From: Arachis hypogaea | Taxonomy: Eukaryota > Streptophyta > Magnoliopsida > Fabales > Fabaceae | NCBI RefSeq assembly: GCF_003086295.3 | Contig: NC_092040.1 | Coordinates: 59,623,559-59,687,558 of the forward strand | Length of the DNA: 64,000 bases | Reading direction: 5' to 3' | Shown here: positions 10,713-22,965 of the stretch, piece by piece | Numbering within the stretch: position 1 is the stretch's first letter | Layout: the number at the start of each line of letters is the position of its first letter | Made by a program: the position numbers and the translations under genes | The notes under the pieces: generated by a model | Databases searched by the model: none | The model's input: the letters and a program-made list of their open reading frames with translations, nothing else | Told to the model about the DNA's origin: nothing

Positions 10713-12686
10713 TTATGGCGGCTTGTGCTTGAACTCATCTTGAAACTTCCACCAATGCTTGGACTTCCAATAAGCTCTATCAATACCAGGTAAATTTACC
10801 AAGCGTTGATGAAGTTCTCCACAAGCTTCGAGCTCCCAAAGTTGATCCTCATATATTCCTGGATCCCAAATCTTGTTTCTACACCCATCTTCAAGTTGAT
10901 TATCATGATTCCATCCGGGTGGCAAGCAGTCTGAATTCTCACTAAAGCAGCCAAACAACTTCTTAGACCCATTCAGTTGAGCTCTACACCAACCTTTGCG
11001 TTTAAACTTAAAGCTTCTAACCAAAATGAACCTTGCAGGACAATTCTTACTACTGACCATCTTCCTCTTACTCTTAATACCACAAAGAGCTCTAAGTTGA
11101 CCATCTGTCTCCAGTAGCCCGTATTCAAGTGGAATTAGAAAGCTAAGGGATATGAATTTTACCCACATGAATGTTGTGAAGGATGATGGCAACTTAGGGG
11201 GAGGTGTTTCGAATGAACGTGCAAGCTCCACTCCTTTGTGTTCTTCTTTGACAACTTCCACCTCTTTGCAAGCTTCTTCAATTTCAACCTCTTCCTCTTG
11301 GTATCTTTCTTTTGATTTAATTTCTTCTTTATTGTTCACCAATGGCATGGGAGGTTGTGCTTCTTCTTCTTTAATCTCCATGTCAAGTCCAATGGGAGAG
11401 GATTCAAATGTAGATAAGAATTCATTAATGATTGAATCTATTTCTTGATTGTCTCCTTCAGAGTCTTCAACCATGATATGGTTTGGAGGTTGTACACCCT
11501 CCTCAACATCAGTTTCAAACGTCTTTGAAGGAGGCTCTATAACTTGACTTTCCCATGGAGGTTCAGCATCTCCTAAGTCTTCAACCACTGCCTTCTCGTC
11601 TTCTTCAATAATTCCGGCTCCCTCCACTTGTTCTAATACCAAATCGTGCTGCTCACTATCCACCGGAGTGCCTAACTTCTCCTTCTTGCTACGTTCTTCA
11701 GTAGATTCTCCACATGAAGCCATGGGGGTTCCTTGAATGTCCGAACATCGGAAAGGTAATCGATTTATTGCTTGATCCAGGTGTTTAAGTATGAAATTGT
11801 ATTCATCCTTGATGATTTCCTGTTCAACTATTTCTTCACCTTCAAGTACAAAATCCTCCTTGTTGTCTTCCTTCACTAGTTCTTCAATCGCGCTATCAAC
11901 TTCAAGCGTCTCTACTACCTTCACCTTTAGTGCCTCCTTTAGCTCCTTATGAAGTATGAATTCATGAAGATGATTCTCTCTCTCTTGTTCCATGTCAATA
12001 GTATTAGTGGGATCATGTTGCTCTAAGATTGATGGATGTTGGTGCTCTTCCATGGATGGTGGTGATGGGATGGGTGGATCATTATGTGGTTGAGATGGGA
12101 GTGCATTGGAGCTTGAGGGTTGAATATTGGGGGTAGAGGGTTAGTCCATGCGGGATATAAGTGCTTGAAGAGTAGAGGTGAGACTAGTGATAGAGGCAAG
12201 TGTGCTCTCCATGGAGGTTTGGGGTGGGTAGGAGGGTTCATTTGTTGGGAGAAAAGATTCATAACACGGAGGTGGTTCCTCTTGATAAGGATATGGAGAT
12301 GGTGTATATTGAGGTGGTGGTTCTGGGTATGGTTCATATGGTGGTTGGTGTGGTGAATAAGGATTAGGTTCATATAGAGGTGAATGGTGGAAAGAGGCTT
12401 GTGAGTGTGGTGGTTCAAAGCTATGTTGAGGAGGTGGTTCATTGGCATATGATGGGGCTTTTTGGTAACTACAAGGGGGTCCACCATACCTATCATCTTG
12501 GTATGCATTATAGAATGGTCTTTGTCCATGATATCTTAGAAGGTGTTGTCGCCTAAAGGGTTGATCAGATCCTCTTGGCTCCATCCATCTTTGATTGCTT
12601 TGACCTTGATGCATATTCCTGTTATAGCTTTCTCTTCCTGCAACGTAGTTGTAACCAGACTCATAGCCAAAGAAGTGAGAGTTCAT
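10713..12686 (-). pseudogene. ORF1 of element B, unrecognised retroelement protein with one premature stop
   Basis: A single frame of 658 codons, open except for one TAA at 12141-12143 (181 residues, then about 29 codons to the next ATG, then 446 residues). The first 180 residues are rich in Pro, Tyr, His, Asn and Gln. The middle is strongly acidic (many Glu, Asp), probably disordered or coiled. The last 170 residues are rich in Trp, Cys and basic residues, with LETDGQLR, GWCRAQLNGS, CFSENSDCLPPGWN, IWDPGIYEDQLWELE and YWKSKHWWKF. Element C has a decayed relative sharing LETDGQLR and WDP. I recognise no Gag, protease or pol domain. Its place right after the primer site is where gag would be. 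It could be a highly derived Gag replacement or a nucleic-acid-binding accessory protein. Confidence 0.6.
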
Positions 12687-12831
12687 AGTAGTAGGAGAAA
12701 ATAAAAAACAAAAACTAACAAAAAGAAAATATTTTGAAAAAGATTTGATTTTTTTTTTGAAAAAATAAGATAAGATATTTTTTTTGAAAAATATTTACAA
12801 TAACCAATAATAAGGCACAAATTTGCAATTT

Positions 12832-12847
12832 CCCGGCAACGGCGCCA
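12832..12847 (-). other. Primer-binding site of B, tRNA-Asp type
   Basis: On the minus strand the site reads TGGCGCCGTTGCCGGG, complementary to the 3' end of plant tRNA-Asp (CCCGGCAACGGCGCCA), starting a few nucleotides inside the 5' LTR. Confidence 0.85.
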
Positions 12848-12850
12848 TTT

Positions 12851-14350
12851 TGACGTTAGGATTTTTGCTAGTAAAGAATTTTGTAAAAATATAGTCGCGT
12901 TGTGAGTATAGATTCTAAACCAACAGAAAATCCTTTCGTACAAACGTTTTGGTTGTCATAAGTAACAAAACCCAATAAATTTATAAACCGAAGTATTCAA
13001 ATCTCGGGTCATCTTCTCAAGGAATTGTAGGGAAGTATGATTTATTATTGGTTATAGAAAAAACAGTGTTTGGGTTTGAAAAAGGTTTTAAGCAAAAGAA
13101 ATAGATTGCAAGAATTAATAAATTAATAACTAATAAAACTCTTGGCAAGGTATGAAAACTGGAAGTCTTATCCCAGTTATCCTTATCAATTGTGATGAGA
13201 ATTGGATTTTTCTCCAACTGAGTTAACCTCTAACTATGAAGGTAAGTCAAGTGGATGGAATAAGTTTGGTTCCTCAGGTCCTAGTCTTTCCTTGGAAAAG
13301 GCTAGAGTTATTGGAACTCGAGTTAATTCTTGAAGAATTTCAATTTTCAGTCGACAATGAGTTTGACAACTCAAGAGTTACCAATTAATCAATTAAAGCC
13401 AAGAATATAAAAAGCTAAATTGAAATCATAAATATCCGGAATACCTCAAATTATATTGAATGAAGATGTCAATTCTAACATGGACAATATTCATAAGCCA
13501 ATTGGGCAACATAAATCAAACACAAATAAAAGCTTCAGAGTAAACAAAAATAGAAGAGAAACATAAATTATTGAACCTGGTATGAAGAAACAATCCTAAT
13601 CCTCATAGAAATCCTAATCCTAAATCCTAAGAGAGAGGAAAGAACCTCTCTCTCTAAAAACTACATCTAAAATTATGAAAAGCGTGACTTCTGAATGAAT
13701 CCCCGTTGTATGGATGGACTCCACCACTTTATGGCCTCTAATCTGTGTTCTCTGGGCCGAAAACTGGGTTAGAAACAGCCTAGAAATCGCTGATTGTGAA
13801 ATCTAGTCCGTACAGGTCGCGGCAAAGTGATGCGGAGGCGTCATCCACGCGTTTGCGTGGAATGAGATTCACAGATGCGATGCGTCCGTGTGGAGTGCGC
13901 ATTTGCGTCGCCTATCTGTATAGGCACTATGGCAAATTATATATTAAATCGAAACCCTAGACGTTAGCTTTCCAATACCAGTGGAACCACATCATTTGGA
14001 TCTCTATAGCTCAAGTTATGATCATTTTAGTGAGAGTGGGTCAGGCTGATAGCTTTGCAGTTCCTTCAACTTCTTGTATTCCTTCCACTTTTGCATGCTT
14101 CCTTTCCATCCTCTGAGCCGTTCCTGCCCTGTAATCTCTGAAATTACTTAACACACATATCAAGGCATCTAATGGTAATAAGAGAGGATTAATATTAGCA
14201 AATATAAGGCCAAAGAAGCATGTTTTCAATCATAGCACAAAATTAGGAAGGAGAATGTAAAACCATGCAAATCATATGAATAAGTGGGCAAGGACTTGAT
14301 AAAAACCACTCAATTGAGCACAAGATAAACCATGAAATAGGGGTTTATCA
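12851..14350 (-). mobile_element. 5' LTR of element B
   Basis: 1500 bp, the same length as 6307-7806 and near-identical by eye. The palindrome zone lies at about 13825-13905. Flanked on the right by target duplication ctcct. Confidence 0.9.
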
Positions 14351-14894
14351 CTCCTCCCCTAATGAAGTGGGGTTAAAGGATCATCGATCTCAGAACAAGT
14401 GTAGGAAATTAAATTGCATAAAAAATAAACTTAGCTCAAAATAAACTCAAATGAAAAATTGCAGAAGAGAAGAAGTGCAGAAAAGTGGACTTTCATAAAA
14501 GCAGAACTGAATTCAGTACAACTTAAAGAAGAAAGTGCAGAAAGTAAAATGGGTACAAAAGAGAAATTCTACACTAATCTCCCTGGAGTCTCTAATCCTC
14601 CAACCTCAGCCCCCTACTCCTACTGTCCGTAATCCCTCCACTACGACTGCTCCCCTAATGAATTGAAACTGATGCCTTTATATAGGCTTTCCTAAATTAC
14701 AAATTGAAATGAAATTAAAAGCAAATTACAATCAAATGAAAATTAAACCTAGATGATTCTTGTGGCCTTGATTGAGTGATATGAATGGGGTTGCTTGCTT
14801 GAAGTTTAAATGGACTCGGAGTGATGTAAATTGGGTCAAGGGGACTGCTTCCAGGAGAGCGTGTGTTCTTAAAGACAACATTGCGCTCGTTCAC

Positions 14895-16575
14895 TGGTGG
14901 GCGAGATTCTGATCACTACAACTCAAATAATCCAAAAACTTGGTGCTCAACACCATGGCATAAACACAACTTCGCTCAACTAACCAGCAAGTGTACTGGG
15001 TCGTCCAAGTAATAAACCTTACGCGAGTAAGGGTCGATCCCACAGAGATTGTTGGTATGAAGCAAGCTATGGTCACCTTGTAAATCTTAGTCAGGCAAAC
15101 TCAAATGGATATGGGTGATATACGAATAAAACATAAAGATAAAGATAGAGATACTTATGTAATTCATTGGTAGGAATTTCAGATAAGCGTATGAAGATGC
15201 TTGGTCCCTTCCGTCTCTCTGCTTTCCTACTGTCTTCATCCAATCCTTCTTACTCCTTTCCATGGCAAGCTTATGCAAGGGTTTCACCGTTGTCAGTGGC
15301 TACCTCCCATCCTCTCAGTGGAAATGTTCAACGCACCCTGTCACGACACGGCTATCCATCTGTCGGTTCTCAATCAGGCCGGAATAGAATCCAGTGATTC
15401 TTTTACGTCTGTCACTAACGCCCCTCCCTCAGGAGTTTAAAGCTCGTCACAGTCATTCAATCATTGAATCCTACTCAGAATACCACAGACAAGGTTAGAC
15501 CTTCCGGATTCTCTTGAATGCCGCCATCAGTTCTAGCCTATACCACGAAGACTCTGATCTCACGAAATGGCTGGCTCGGTTGTCAGGCGAGCGCTCGGTT
15601 GTCAGGCGATCAACCATGCGTCGTGTATCAGGAATCCAAGAGATATCCACCCAATCTAAGGTAGAACGGAGGTGGTTGTCACGCACACGTTCATAGGTGA
15701 GAATGATGATGAGTGTCACGGATCATCACATTCATCAAGTTGAAGAACAAGTGATATCTTAGAACAAGAACAAGCGGAATTGAATAGAAGAACAATAGTA
15801 ATTGCATTAATACTCGAGGTACAGCAGAGCTCCACACCTTAATCTATGGTGTGTAGAAACTCCACCGTTGAAAATAAATAAGAACAAGGTCTAGGCATGG
15901 CCGAATGGCCAGCCTCCCAATGATCTAAGATAGCATCAGAACAAAGATAACTACCCAGATATCTCAATACAATAGTAAAAGGTCCTACTTATAGAGAACT
16001 AGTAGCCTAGGGTTTACAGAGATGAGTAAATGACATAAAAATCCACTTCCGGGCCCACTTGGTGTGTGCTTGGGCTGAGCATTGAAGCATTTTCGTGTAG
16101 AGACTCTTCTTGGAGTTAAACGCCAGCTTTTATGCCAGTTTGGGCGTTTAACTCCCATCCTTGTGCCAGTTCCAGCGTTTAACGCTAGGAATTCTGAGGG
16201 TGACTTTGAACGCCGGTTTGGGCAAAGTATGGACTATCATATATTGCTGGAAAGCCCTGGAGGTCTACTTTCCAACGCCGTTGAGAGCGCCCCAATTGGG
16301 CTTCTGTAGCTCCAGAAAATCCACTTCGAGTGCAGGGAGGTCAGAATCCAACAGCATCTGCAGTCCTTTTTAGTCTCTGAATCAGATTTTTGCTCAGGTC
16401 CCTCAATTTCAGCCAGAAAATACCTGAAATCACAGAAAAACATACAAACTCATAGTAAAGTCCAGAAAAGTGAATTTTAACTAAAAACTAATAAAAATAT
16501 ACTAAAAACTAACTAGATAATACTAAAAACATACTAAAAACAATGCCAAAAAGCGTACAAATTATCTGCTCATCA
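14895..16575 (-). mobile_element. Solo LTR G (family related to element I)
   Basis: 1681 bp from tggtgggcgag to ctgctcatca, flanked by a perfect 5-bp duplication ttcac (14890-14894 and 16576-16580). It is the reverse orientation of an LTR similar to those of element I: the start region (tgatgagc, gtacgctttttggcattg in reverse), the U5 cassette (14984-15060) and palindromes GGAGTTAAACGCC and GGCGTTTAACTCC (16110-16225) correspond. No internal sequence remains, so the element was lost by LTR-LTR recombination. Confidence 0.9.
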
Positions 16576-16611
16576 TTCACCGACGCGTACGCGTCACCCA
16601 CACGTGCGCAT

Positions 16612-17936
16612 TGATGTTAAGGAATTTATCCTCGATCTAGATTTTCATAAAATAGAATTCCATCATTGAAAGTATAGTCTAGACCAACAATTAATTCCCA
16701 CATCAAATGTTTTAAATTCAAATTATAATAACCGAGATTGAGAGTAATTCAACCTCGGGTCATTCTCCCTAGGAATGCAATTGAAGTGTTATATGCTTTC
16801 GGTTAATAGGAGAAAACGGGGGTTGAAAGCAAGAAATGAAAGATTAAAAGAACTAAGCAATAAAAGAACTAAGAGATGCTCAAAATTGTAAATTAATGCA
16901 AGCAACAAGGAGTTAAGACCAAAACTAGTGAAAATGCATAAAAGAAGCCTTGACTTGGGAATTGAGGATCCAAGGAATCCAATCATCGCCATAACCACAA
17001 CTATGGTAATTTTAATGAGTTAATCTTGCCTAGCCAACCCCAAACATCGAGAAGTAAGTCAAGCAAGCATAATTGACCTTAATCCATAAGTCCTAACCAA
17101 CTTATCAAACTAGTTGATAAAAAACAAGTGTCAATGGAAACAAGAGTTAACTAACTACCCAAGAATTACCACTAAATGTCGGACATTATGACTCTAGTAT
17201 CCTAGGAACTCAAACCACAAGTCAAGGTGTGAAAATCTACTCAAAATCTAAAGTTGGCATTTTCACAAACACCTTGTGTGCATAAAAATAAAGTATGGAA
17301 AATTGCAAGGAAGATTAAGAACTATAACCAACTATCAAACATAAAGGAGGCATGAAACATATAATTCATTGATCAAAACTTCAAGAAACACAAAATTTCA
17401 ATATGAAGAAAGTAACTTGAACCATAAGAAAATGAGAGTAAAAGTGCATTAATTAATGAGCCAAGGGCCTCCAAATTCGCGCAGCACGTGTTTCATTAAT
17501 GCAATCACGTGCAGGGACCTATGCGGACGCACAGACGTGTGCGTCTGCACACTCGGCTGAAAATTGACTTGTGCGTACGCACAGGTGCTTGTGCGCATGC
17601 ACACATGGAAATCCTCACTATGCGCACGCACACTTCGCTGTGTGTGCTTTTCCTTATTTTCTTCATGTTTTCTCCCTTGTACATGCTTTCTTCCACTTTT
17701 GGCCATCCATTCTTGCCTTCAAGGCCTGAAATCACTCACAAACCATATCACGGCATCGAATGACATAAAAGTGGGATTAATTTGCTCTATTAAATCACAA
17801 AATTGCATGTTTTCACATTTAGGTTCAAATTAGGGATCAATCACGAAAGTATACTATTTTGGTGCTTAAGTGTGAGTTCATATGCTAGAATCCATTCAAA
17901 TCAAGCCAAAATATATCGAAAAATATGGACTCATCA
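16612..17936 (-). mobile_element. 3' LTR of element C
   Basis: 1325 bp, tgatgttaagg to atggactcatca. Compared with the 5' LTR it lacks about 235 bp at 17455 (the joint attaattaatgagcc). Palindromes of type TTGTGCGTACGCACAG and TGTGCGCATGCACA lie at 17515-17640. Confidence 0.85.
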
Positions 17937-17972
17937 ATTCCGCCACACTTAAACAATAGCATGTCCTCATGC
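17937..17972 (-). promoter_or_regulatory. Hairpin module and putative polypurine tract of C
   Basis: On the minus strand: gcatg-agga-catgc, then TATTGTTTAAGTGTGGCGGAAT abutting the LTR. A C interrupts the usual GTGGGG tract. Confidence 0.65.
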
Positions 17973-19647
17973 TAAACCAACAAGGAGAATGATCAAAGGG
18001 GTAATCAACTTATTGAATGCAACTATCTATATGCATGCAAGTATGTATGCTATGTATATCTATATCTATACTATCTATAGTTTCCTATTGATTTGGTGAA
18101 AACAAATAATCAAATTCCAAGCGAGTGTATAGACATATAGGGCTAAGCAAAGAAGTAATTCAATGCAGGCAAAATCTAGAGAATTGATTTAAGTCATAAA
18201 AAATGAAGCAACTTGCAAGAATAGATGATAAGAAAAGTGGAAACATAGAATTGAGTAATTGAAGCCTCACTAAGTGTGTATACACTCTAATCACTCGGTG
18301 CTTAGGGTCAATTCACTCAAAATCTCCTTCCAATCATGCTTTCAAGGATTTGCTTTTCATCTAACAATCAACAAACAAGTGATGCATGAATGCAATTATC
18401 ATGAGGACTTCATATGGTTGTAATGGGGTTAGGGTAAGGTGGGATAGATATGGCCAAGTGGACTAATGCAATTGTATCCTTGATTAGTTTATGTTCCATA
18501 TCAACTATTTTGAAACAGAGATGCAGTCCTAACCTTCCATCATTATTAATTCACTAACACTCATGTATGCTTTTCACAAAGACATCCCATATGCAATACT
18601 TTTATTCACTTGCTTACTCTTCAGGGTGACTTCGCGCCCTTTTTATGATGAAGAGTTTTTTTTTCAAATTAGAATTGCATATGATCTAATTAGTTCATAC
18701 ATGAATGTTCCCATTTTCCAAAATTTTCAATAAGTACTCAAATCAAACATTTTTTGTACTACCAAAGTTTCCCAAAAGATTCCCCCACACTTAAATGTAA
18801 CACACCCTTCAACCTAAGTTAATCAAGGATACAATCCAAGGTAATTCATGGTTTTCCGCTTATGGTTGTGATGTGCTAAAATCAAGAACAATGGGGTAAA
18901 TAAAGCTCAGAGGGGGTTAACAATGGTAACCGCAAAGGGTAGGCTATATGGGAAAACTAAGCTTTTAAACAAAGATGGCCTCAATCATGCTCAATGCAAT
19001 TCAAAAATTCAATCATTGGAAATAAGGAATCAAGCAAAACCAAGATTACAATCATAGAATAGATATAACACACAATGAACAAAGTTAGTGGTTAAAAATA
19101 TGTAACCACTCAATATAGCTTAGAAACTCACAAGGCATTTTGTTCCTTACTCTTCTATGTTCCACAGAAATGCATTCAAGCAAGTTAAGTTTGAAAAGAA
19201 TAGTTTTCCAATCAATTCAATAGAAAGCCCAAAATTATTGGAAAGTCTCATTGTTTCTCAACAAAATTATTCCCTATATATGTGTGTTTGTATGTTGTGA
19301 TGGATGCAAAATTTTTCAAAATTTTTCTAGTTCTTCTCCTAATTTTCAACAAACGAAAAAGTAACATGAACAATTAGGATCAAAATAAGCTAGGCATAAG
19401 CTATTCACACCATCCAATCATAATCCATATATATACTATGTACCATGCAATATCAAATGCAATATGTAAATATATACCAAAATAAAAGTGCAATACTAGA
19501 TATAACTATAAGTAACTAATATATATACCAATGCAAAAGTGCATAAGTTAAAGTACTAAAAGTATCCACAAAAGCATAGTAAAAACTGAAAATAACTAAA
19601 TGACAAGTGTTTGAAAGAGAATATTTACACCCAAAACTGTAGATCCT
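17973..19647 (-). other. 3' UTR of element C, no gene seen
   Basis: AT-rich, low-complexity sequence with the same landmarks as the B 3' UTR (for example cctaaccttccatc, tgtaatggggttagggtaagg). No frame with coding character. Confidence 0.55.
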
Positions 19648-19684
19648 CCCGCACACTTAGATGATACACAGTCCTCCGTGCTAA
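19648..19684 (-). promoter_or_regulatory. Hairpin module downstream of ORF2 in C
   Basis: On the minus strand the stem cacgg-agga-ctgtg (one mismatch, 19667-19680) is followed by tatcatctaagtgtgcgggag. Confidence 0.6.
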
Positions 19685-19953
19685 GAATGGACCGGGGGTG
19701 ATCAACTCTATGAAGCTCCACCACCTGGCAGTGGTGGGTGGTGATGACGCTGGTAGACGATGATGTGAGTGGACGGCCGTGGTGCGGGATCTGCTCTAGG
19801 GTCAGTTACAACTGTCTCCGTTGCTCGCTTATCACTTGGCTCGGGCTCATCTGCCAACTCCTCAATCATGTGATCCGCAGGGTCATCAATCATCTCATCT
19901 GTAGGCTCCTCTTCTGTGGCGTCTGCTGCTGCCTGCTCCTGAGACTCATCTGC

Positions 19954-21039
19954 CTAGCCAGCTTCAGCTGCTGGCTCCTCAGGCTCAGGCTCTGGTGTGT
20001 TTGGAGGAGGTGGCCCAGGGTCTCTACCGTCAAACTTTGCCACTATCCCCTGGAAGCGGCGAGTGTTGCAGTGCTCAATTTGGTGCAGAGTCTGCAAGAT
20101 CTCCCGTCCCAGCTCATAAGGCGTCTGGAGTCGGGGTACGAGTGCGGGTGCTGAAGGCTCTGTTACTGCTGATGTAGGTTCAGAGGTCTTCCTCTTCTTT
20201 TGAGGCGGTCCTTCGTAGTCACTGTAAGGTAGGAATGGCTGCTTGCTATTGTAGACAGATGTCCGGTCTGTTGGACATCTCTCTACACCAGATAAGGCTA
20301 CAAATCTGGTGATCAATGATGGAAAGAGAACGTTAAATTTTAGCTGTTGGTTCACCTTCATCGTCGACTCTCTGATAAGGGGAAGAACAGAGATTCTCTT
20401 CCCCTCTAGAATAGCCCATAGTAACACTGCCACCCGGACTCTAATATGCATGGCATGCGTGCTCAGAAGAATGTAGTCGGTGATGATCTGCTGCCAGATC
20501 CTTGCCTTTGGGTTGCGGTCAGTGCACGCAATGCTCAACGGAACCGCATTGTCCCCTTTACTATACACCCATCTAGCTTCAGGCTGGCCTATCTTTTCCA
20601 GGACCACATCCAAGGAAATCTTCCCCAATGAGACGTCCTTCATTATTTAAGTATAAGCGTCGCGAGCCGGGGGAATATGCGGAATATCTAAGAGGGCCTC
20701 TAAAGTAGTATCAGACGTGTCCAGAGTGACACCTTTGAGAAAAACAGTTTTGGCATTCCTCTTTAGGAGATTTGCATAAAATTCCTTGACCTGGTGTTCA
20801 TTTACTTCCACTGGGTCGGATTTTACGAATCTCCAATGATAAAAATCAAGTCGGTTAAGGATTGCATCTGCATATTTCTTAGGCAGGTTTAGCTTTCTCT
20901 CATAATGAAAGGCACATTTTTCTAATTTTTTATATTGCTCTTGGGCTATAGAATTAATGAACGTGCTTGGCTGGTCACTTGGGGGCGCAGGAGGAGGACA
21001 AGCCAAAGGGTTGGCTTTTTTCTTCTCCTTGCGGGCCAT
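19954..21039 (-). pseudogene. ORF2 of element C, env-position 'putative plant transposon protein' family
   Basis: One frame from MARKEKKKANPL (ATG at 21039) to 19954, broken by a single TAA at 20647-20649 after 130 residues. A basic N-terminus is followed by FYHWRFVKSDPVEVNEHQVKEF, LEALLDIPHIP, ARWVYSKGDN and a core (ARIWQQIITDYILLSTHAMH, VAVLLWAILEGKRISVLPLI) that resembles the plant family often annotated as putative plant transposon protein (Pfam PF20167, from memory). It ends in a KKRKT basic patch and a Pro/Glu-rich tail. A near-perfect splice acceptor lies 1-2 nt upstream of the ATG (AG at 21041-21042), which is why I chose this start over the upstream one. The molecular role of the family is unknown. 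It occupies the env-like position of Athila-type elements, but I see no signal peptide or transmembrane anchor. Confidence 0.7.
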
Positions 21040-21040
21040 T

Positions 21041-22262
21041 CTGAAAAAGATAAACAACAGGATACAATTCAGGAAAAACAGATAAGAAATCATCGAAGGA
21101 AGGAGGATATGATCAAACAATTCAAATAAGAGCCATCAGAGTAAACAAATACTCAATCCAGGGAAAAACATGTATAAAACAGTCAATTGTTCAAAAGGAA
21201 ATGTGTTTTCCCAAGATCAAGTAACCTAAGTGACAAATCAATGAGTGAACAACAATTAAAGCATACATAGGACTTAGGTGTATTAATGCAAGTGAATTGT
21301 ATTTAGAGACATTGATTATCGCACTTTTGCATTAGAAATTGGAAGGTTTGCAAAACTTGGCATAAAGAGCAATAATCAAGATTGCAGTGAAAGCATGTAC
21401 CTATTCATGTTGAAAAGATAACTAATAAGTACATATACATAACCTCTTGTCCAAAGCAATACTCCATTGAGAAACAGATTGCATTGCTCAAAAACATAAA
21501 GGAACAAGTGCTATGTATATGTCAAAAATGCATGAATAGCATTTGATCGATTCACAAAACAACCACTATATGTACTGCTACAAAAAGCACCAAACAAATT
21601 TCAAAGTTGGAAGTTTAATGCTAGTTTGGTGTGTGAGCAAAAAGGAATGGGCAGTCAATGTATAATGCAGTGAATCAGCATGCTATGCACTTAAAGGTAC
21701 CAAATAGAATAATCAATACTATCAAATTCAATCCAATTTGGTCTCGAGAACAAAACCAACAATGAAGTGCATAGTTGGTAGGCTGAGAATGCTATGCACA
21801 TCAATAATTGACATCAAACAAGATAATTGCATAGGTAATGTGAAGTTCAGTTTGATGTTTCAGCAAAACACAGAGTGCATAACTACATCATCTCAGGCAG
21901 CATTTACATTCAATAGAAAACATGCACAATCAGAGAGTAACAATGCCAAATGAAAAGAAATTTAAAATCTAAGATGATTAGACCTAGAAGTTGAATCAAA
22001 AATCCCATTCAAGCAATTTATCAAGCATATTACGTGCAGAAGTTACAAGCAGTCATCACAGTTCAACAATGGCAGTAGTCACAGTTCAATAACATCACAG
22101 TTCAAACATAGCAACATCATTCAATCTCAGCCAACATCACAGATTCAATCCAGAAACATAGGTCATCTAACTTAAAACCACTTAGTAACTAAAGCAAAAT
22201 TAAAAAGCAGAATCAAAGAGAAGCAGAAAAGAAATAAAATAGGGCAGGGAAATAGGGCTTGA
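21041..22262 (-). other. Probable intron before ORF2 of C
   Basis: The 3' end (gtttatctttttcag on the minus strand) is a strong plant acceptor. The 5' end is less sure: a candidate donor is at about 22262 (attacag|gttcaagc). The interior is AT-rich with no gene. If spliced, it would join the leader to the ORF2 start. Confidence 0.4.
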
Positions 22263-22600
22263 ACCTGTAATGCAGAGGAGAAAAGGAAGATGGTCGACGA
22301 GAGAAGGTGAGGGCAAATTGTGAAAGAAAAAGAATCCGTAGCGGCACAGGGGTCTGCCGCTGCTGGTGGTTTCTCACCGGAACGAGGAGATGCGGCTAGG
22401 GCCGAAACGAAGATAGAGATGAGAGAGAAAGGGGAAATGTAGAAGGGAGAGAAGAAGGAAAAAGAGAGAGGGAGTGAGTGTGTGTCGACGGTGGAAATGC
22501 GGTCGCCGGCGGTGGCTGGTCGTGGAGGAGGGAGGAAGTTGGTAGTGGTGTGCAGAGAGAGTAGAGAGGAGAAGAGGTTGGAGGGGTTTTGGTGAATGGA
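22263..22600 (-). promoter_or_regulatory. Pyrimidine-rich, gene-like 5' leader upstream of ORF2 in C
   Basis: On the minus strand this is CT-rich (ccctctctctttttccttct, ctttctctctcatctctatc) with short GC-rich triplet runs (caccgccggcgac), resembling a plant mRNA 5' UTR rather than the AT-rich element around it. It may be an internal promoter and leader or a captured host 5' UTR. A 100-codon frame here (22374-22676) looks incidental. Confidence 0.4.
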
Positions 22601-22624
22601 GCATGACCCTTCCCCTTTTCGAAT

Positions 22625-22965
22625 TAACGTTCAAAAAGGGACCCGTACGAACACACAGGGTCGTGTGCGGATGCACACAAGGAGGAAAGAAGGGTTATAG
22701 GCATGCACAGGGTCGTGCAGACACTATGAACAGAAGGTATCACGTGACCTGTGCAGGCGCACAGATGAGGGAAGGGGGGCTGGGTGCACAAGCATAGGCT
22801 GTGCATGTGCTGCGACCAGAGGGTTGGTTCGGGTTGTGCGCGTGCTGGCAACAGGGGGTATTTAGGGGTGTGCGTGCGCACGTTGCTGTGCGTTAGCACG
22901 GGAACTGAAAAACAGGGGACTTGTGCGGACACACAAGGCTGTGCGCACGCACAGCTCTCTGAGCC
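22625..22965. repeat. GTGCGNACGCAC palindrome array in C
   Basis: Repeated motifs such as gtgtgcgtgcgcacg, gtgcggacacac, ctgtgcgcacgcacag and gtgcggatgcacac. It is the same palindrome type as in the C LTRs (17515-17640 and 27710-27840), and sits between ORF1 and ORF2 as the array of B does. Confidence 0.85.

Larger units (their letters stand above)
6307..14350 (-). mobile_element. Element B, complete non-autonomous LTR retrotransposon
   Basis: 8044 bp on the minus strand with two 1500-bp LTRs (TG...CA) and a perfect 5-bp target duplication ctcct (6302-6306 and 14351-14355). Order in its own direction: 5' LTR, tRNA-Asp primer site, ORF1, palindrome array, splice acceptor, 16-codon ORF2 stub, hairpin module, 3' UTR, second module with polypurine tract, 3' LTR. 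No reverse transcriptase, RNase H or integrase motif is present, so it must be mobilised by a partner element. Confidence 0.9.

Noticed and set aside
12023..12529. His/Pro-rich ORF overlapping ORF1 of B
   Set aside because: Alternative frame of the Pro/Tyr-rich part of ORF1; composition shadow.
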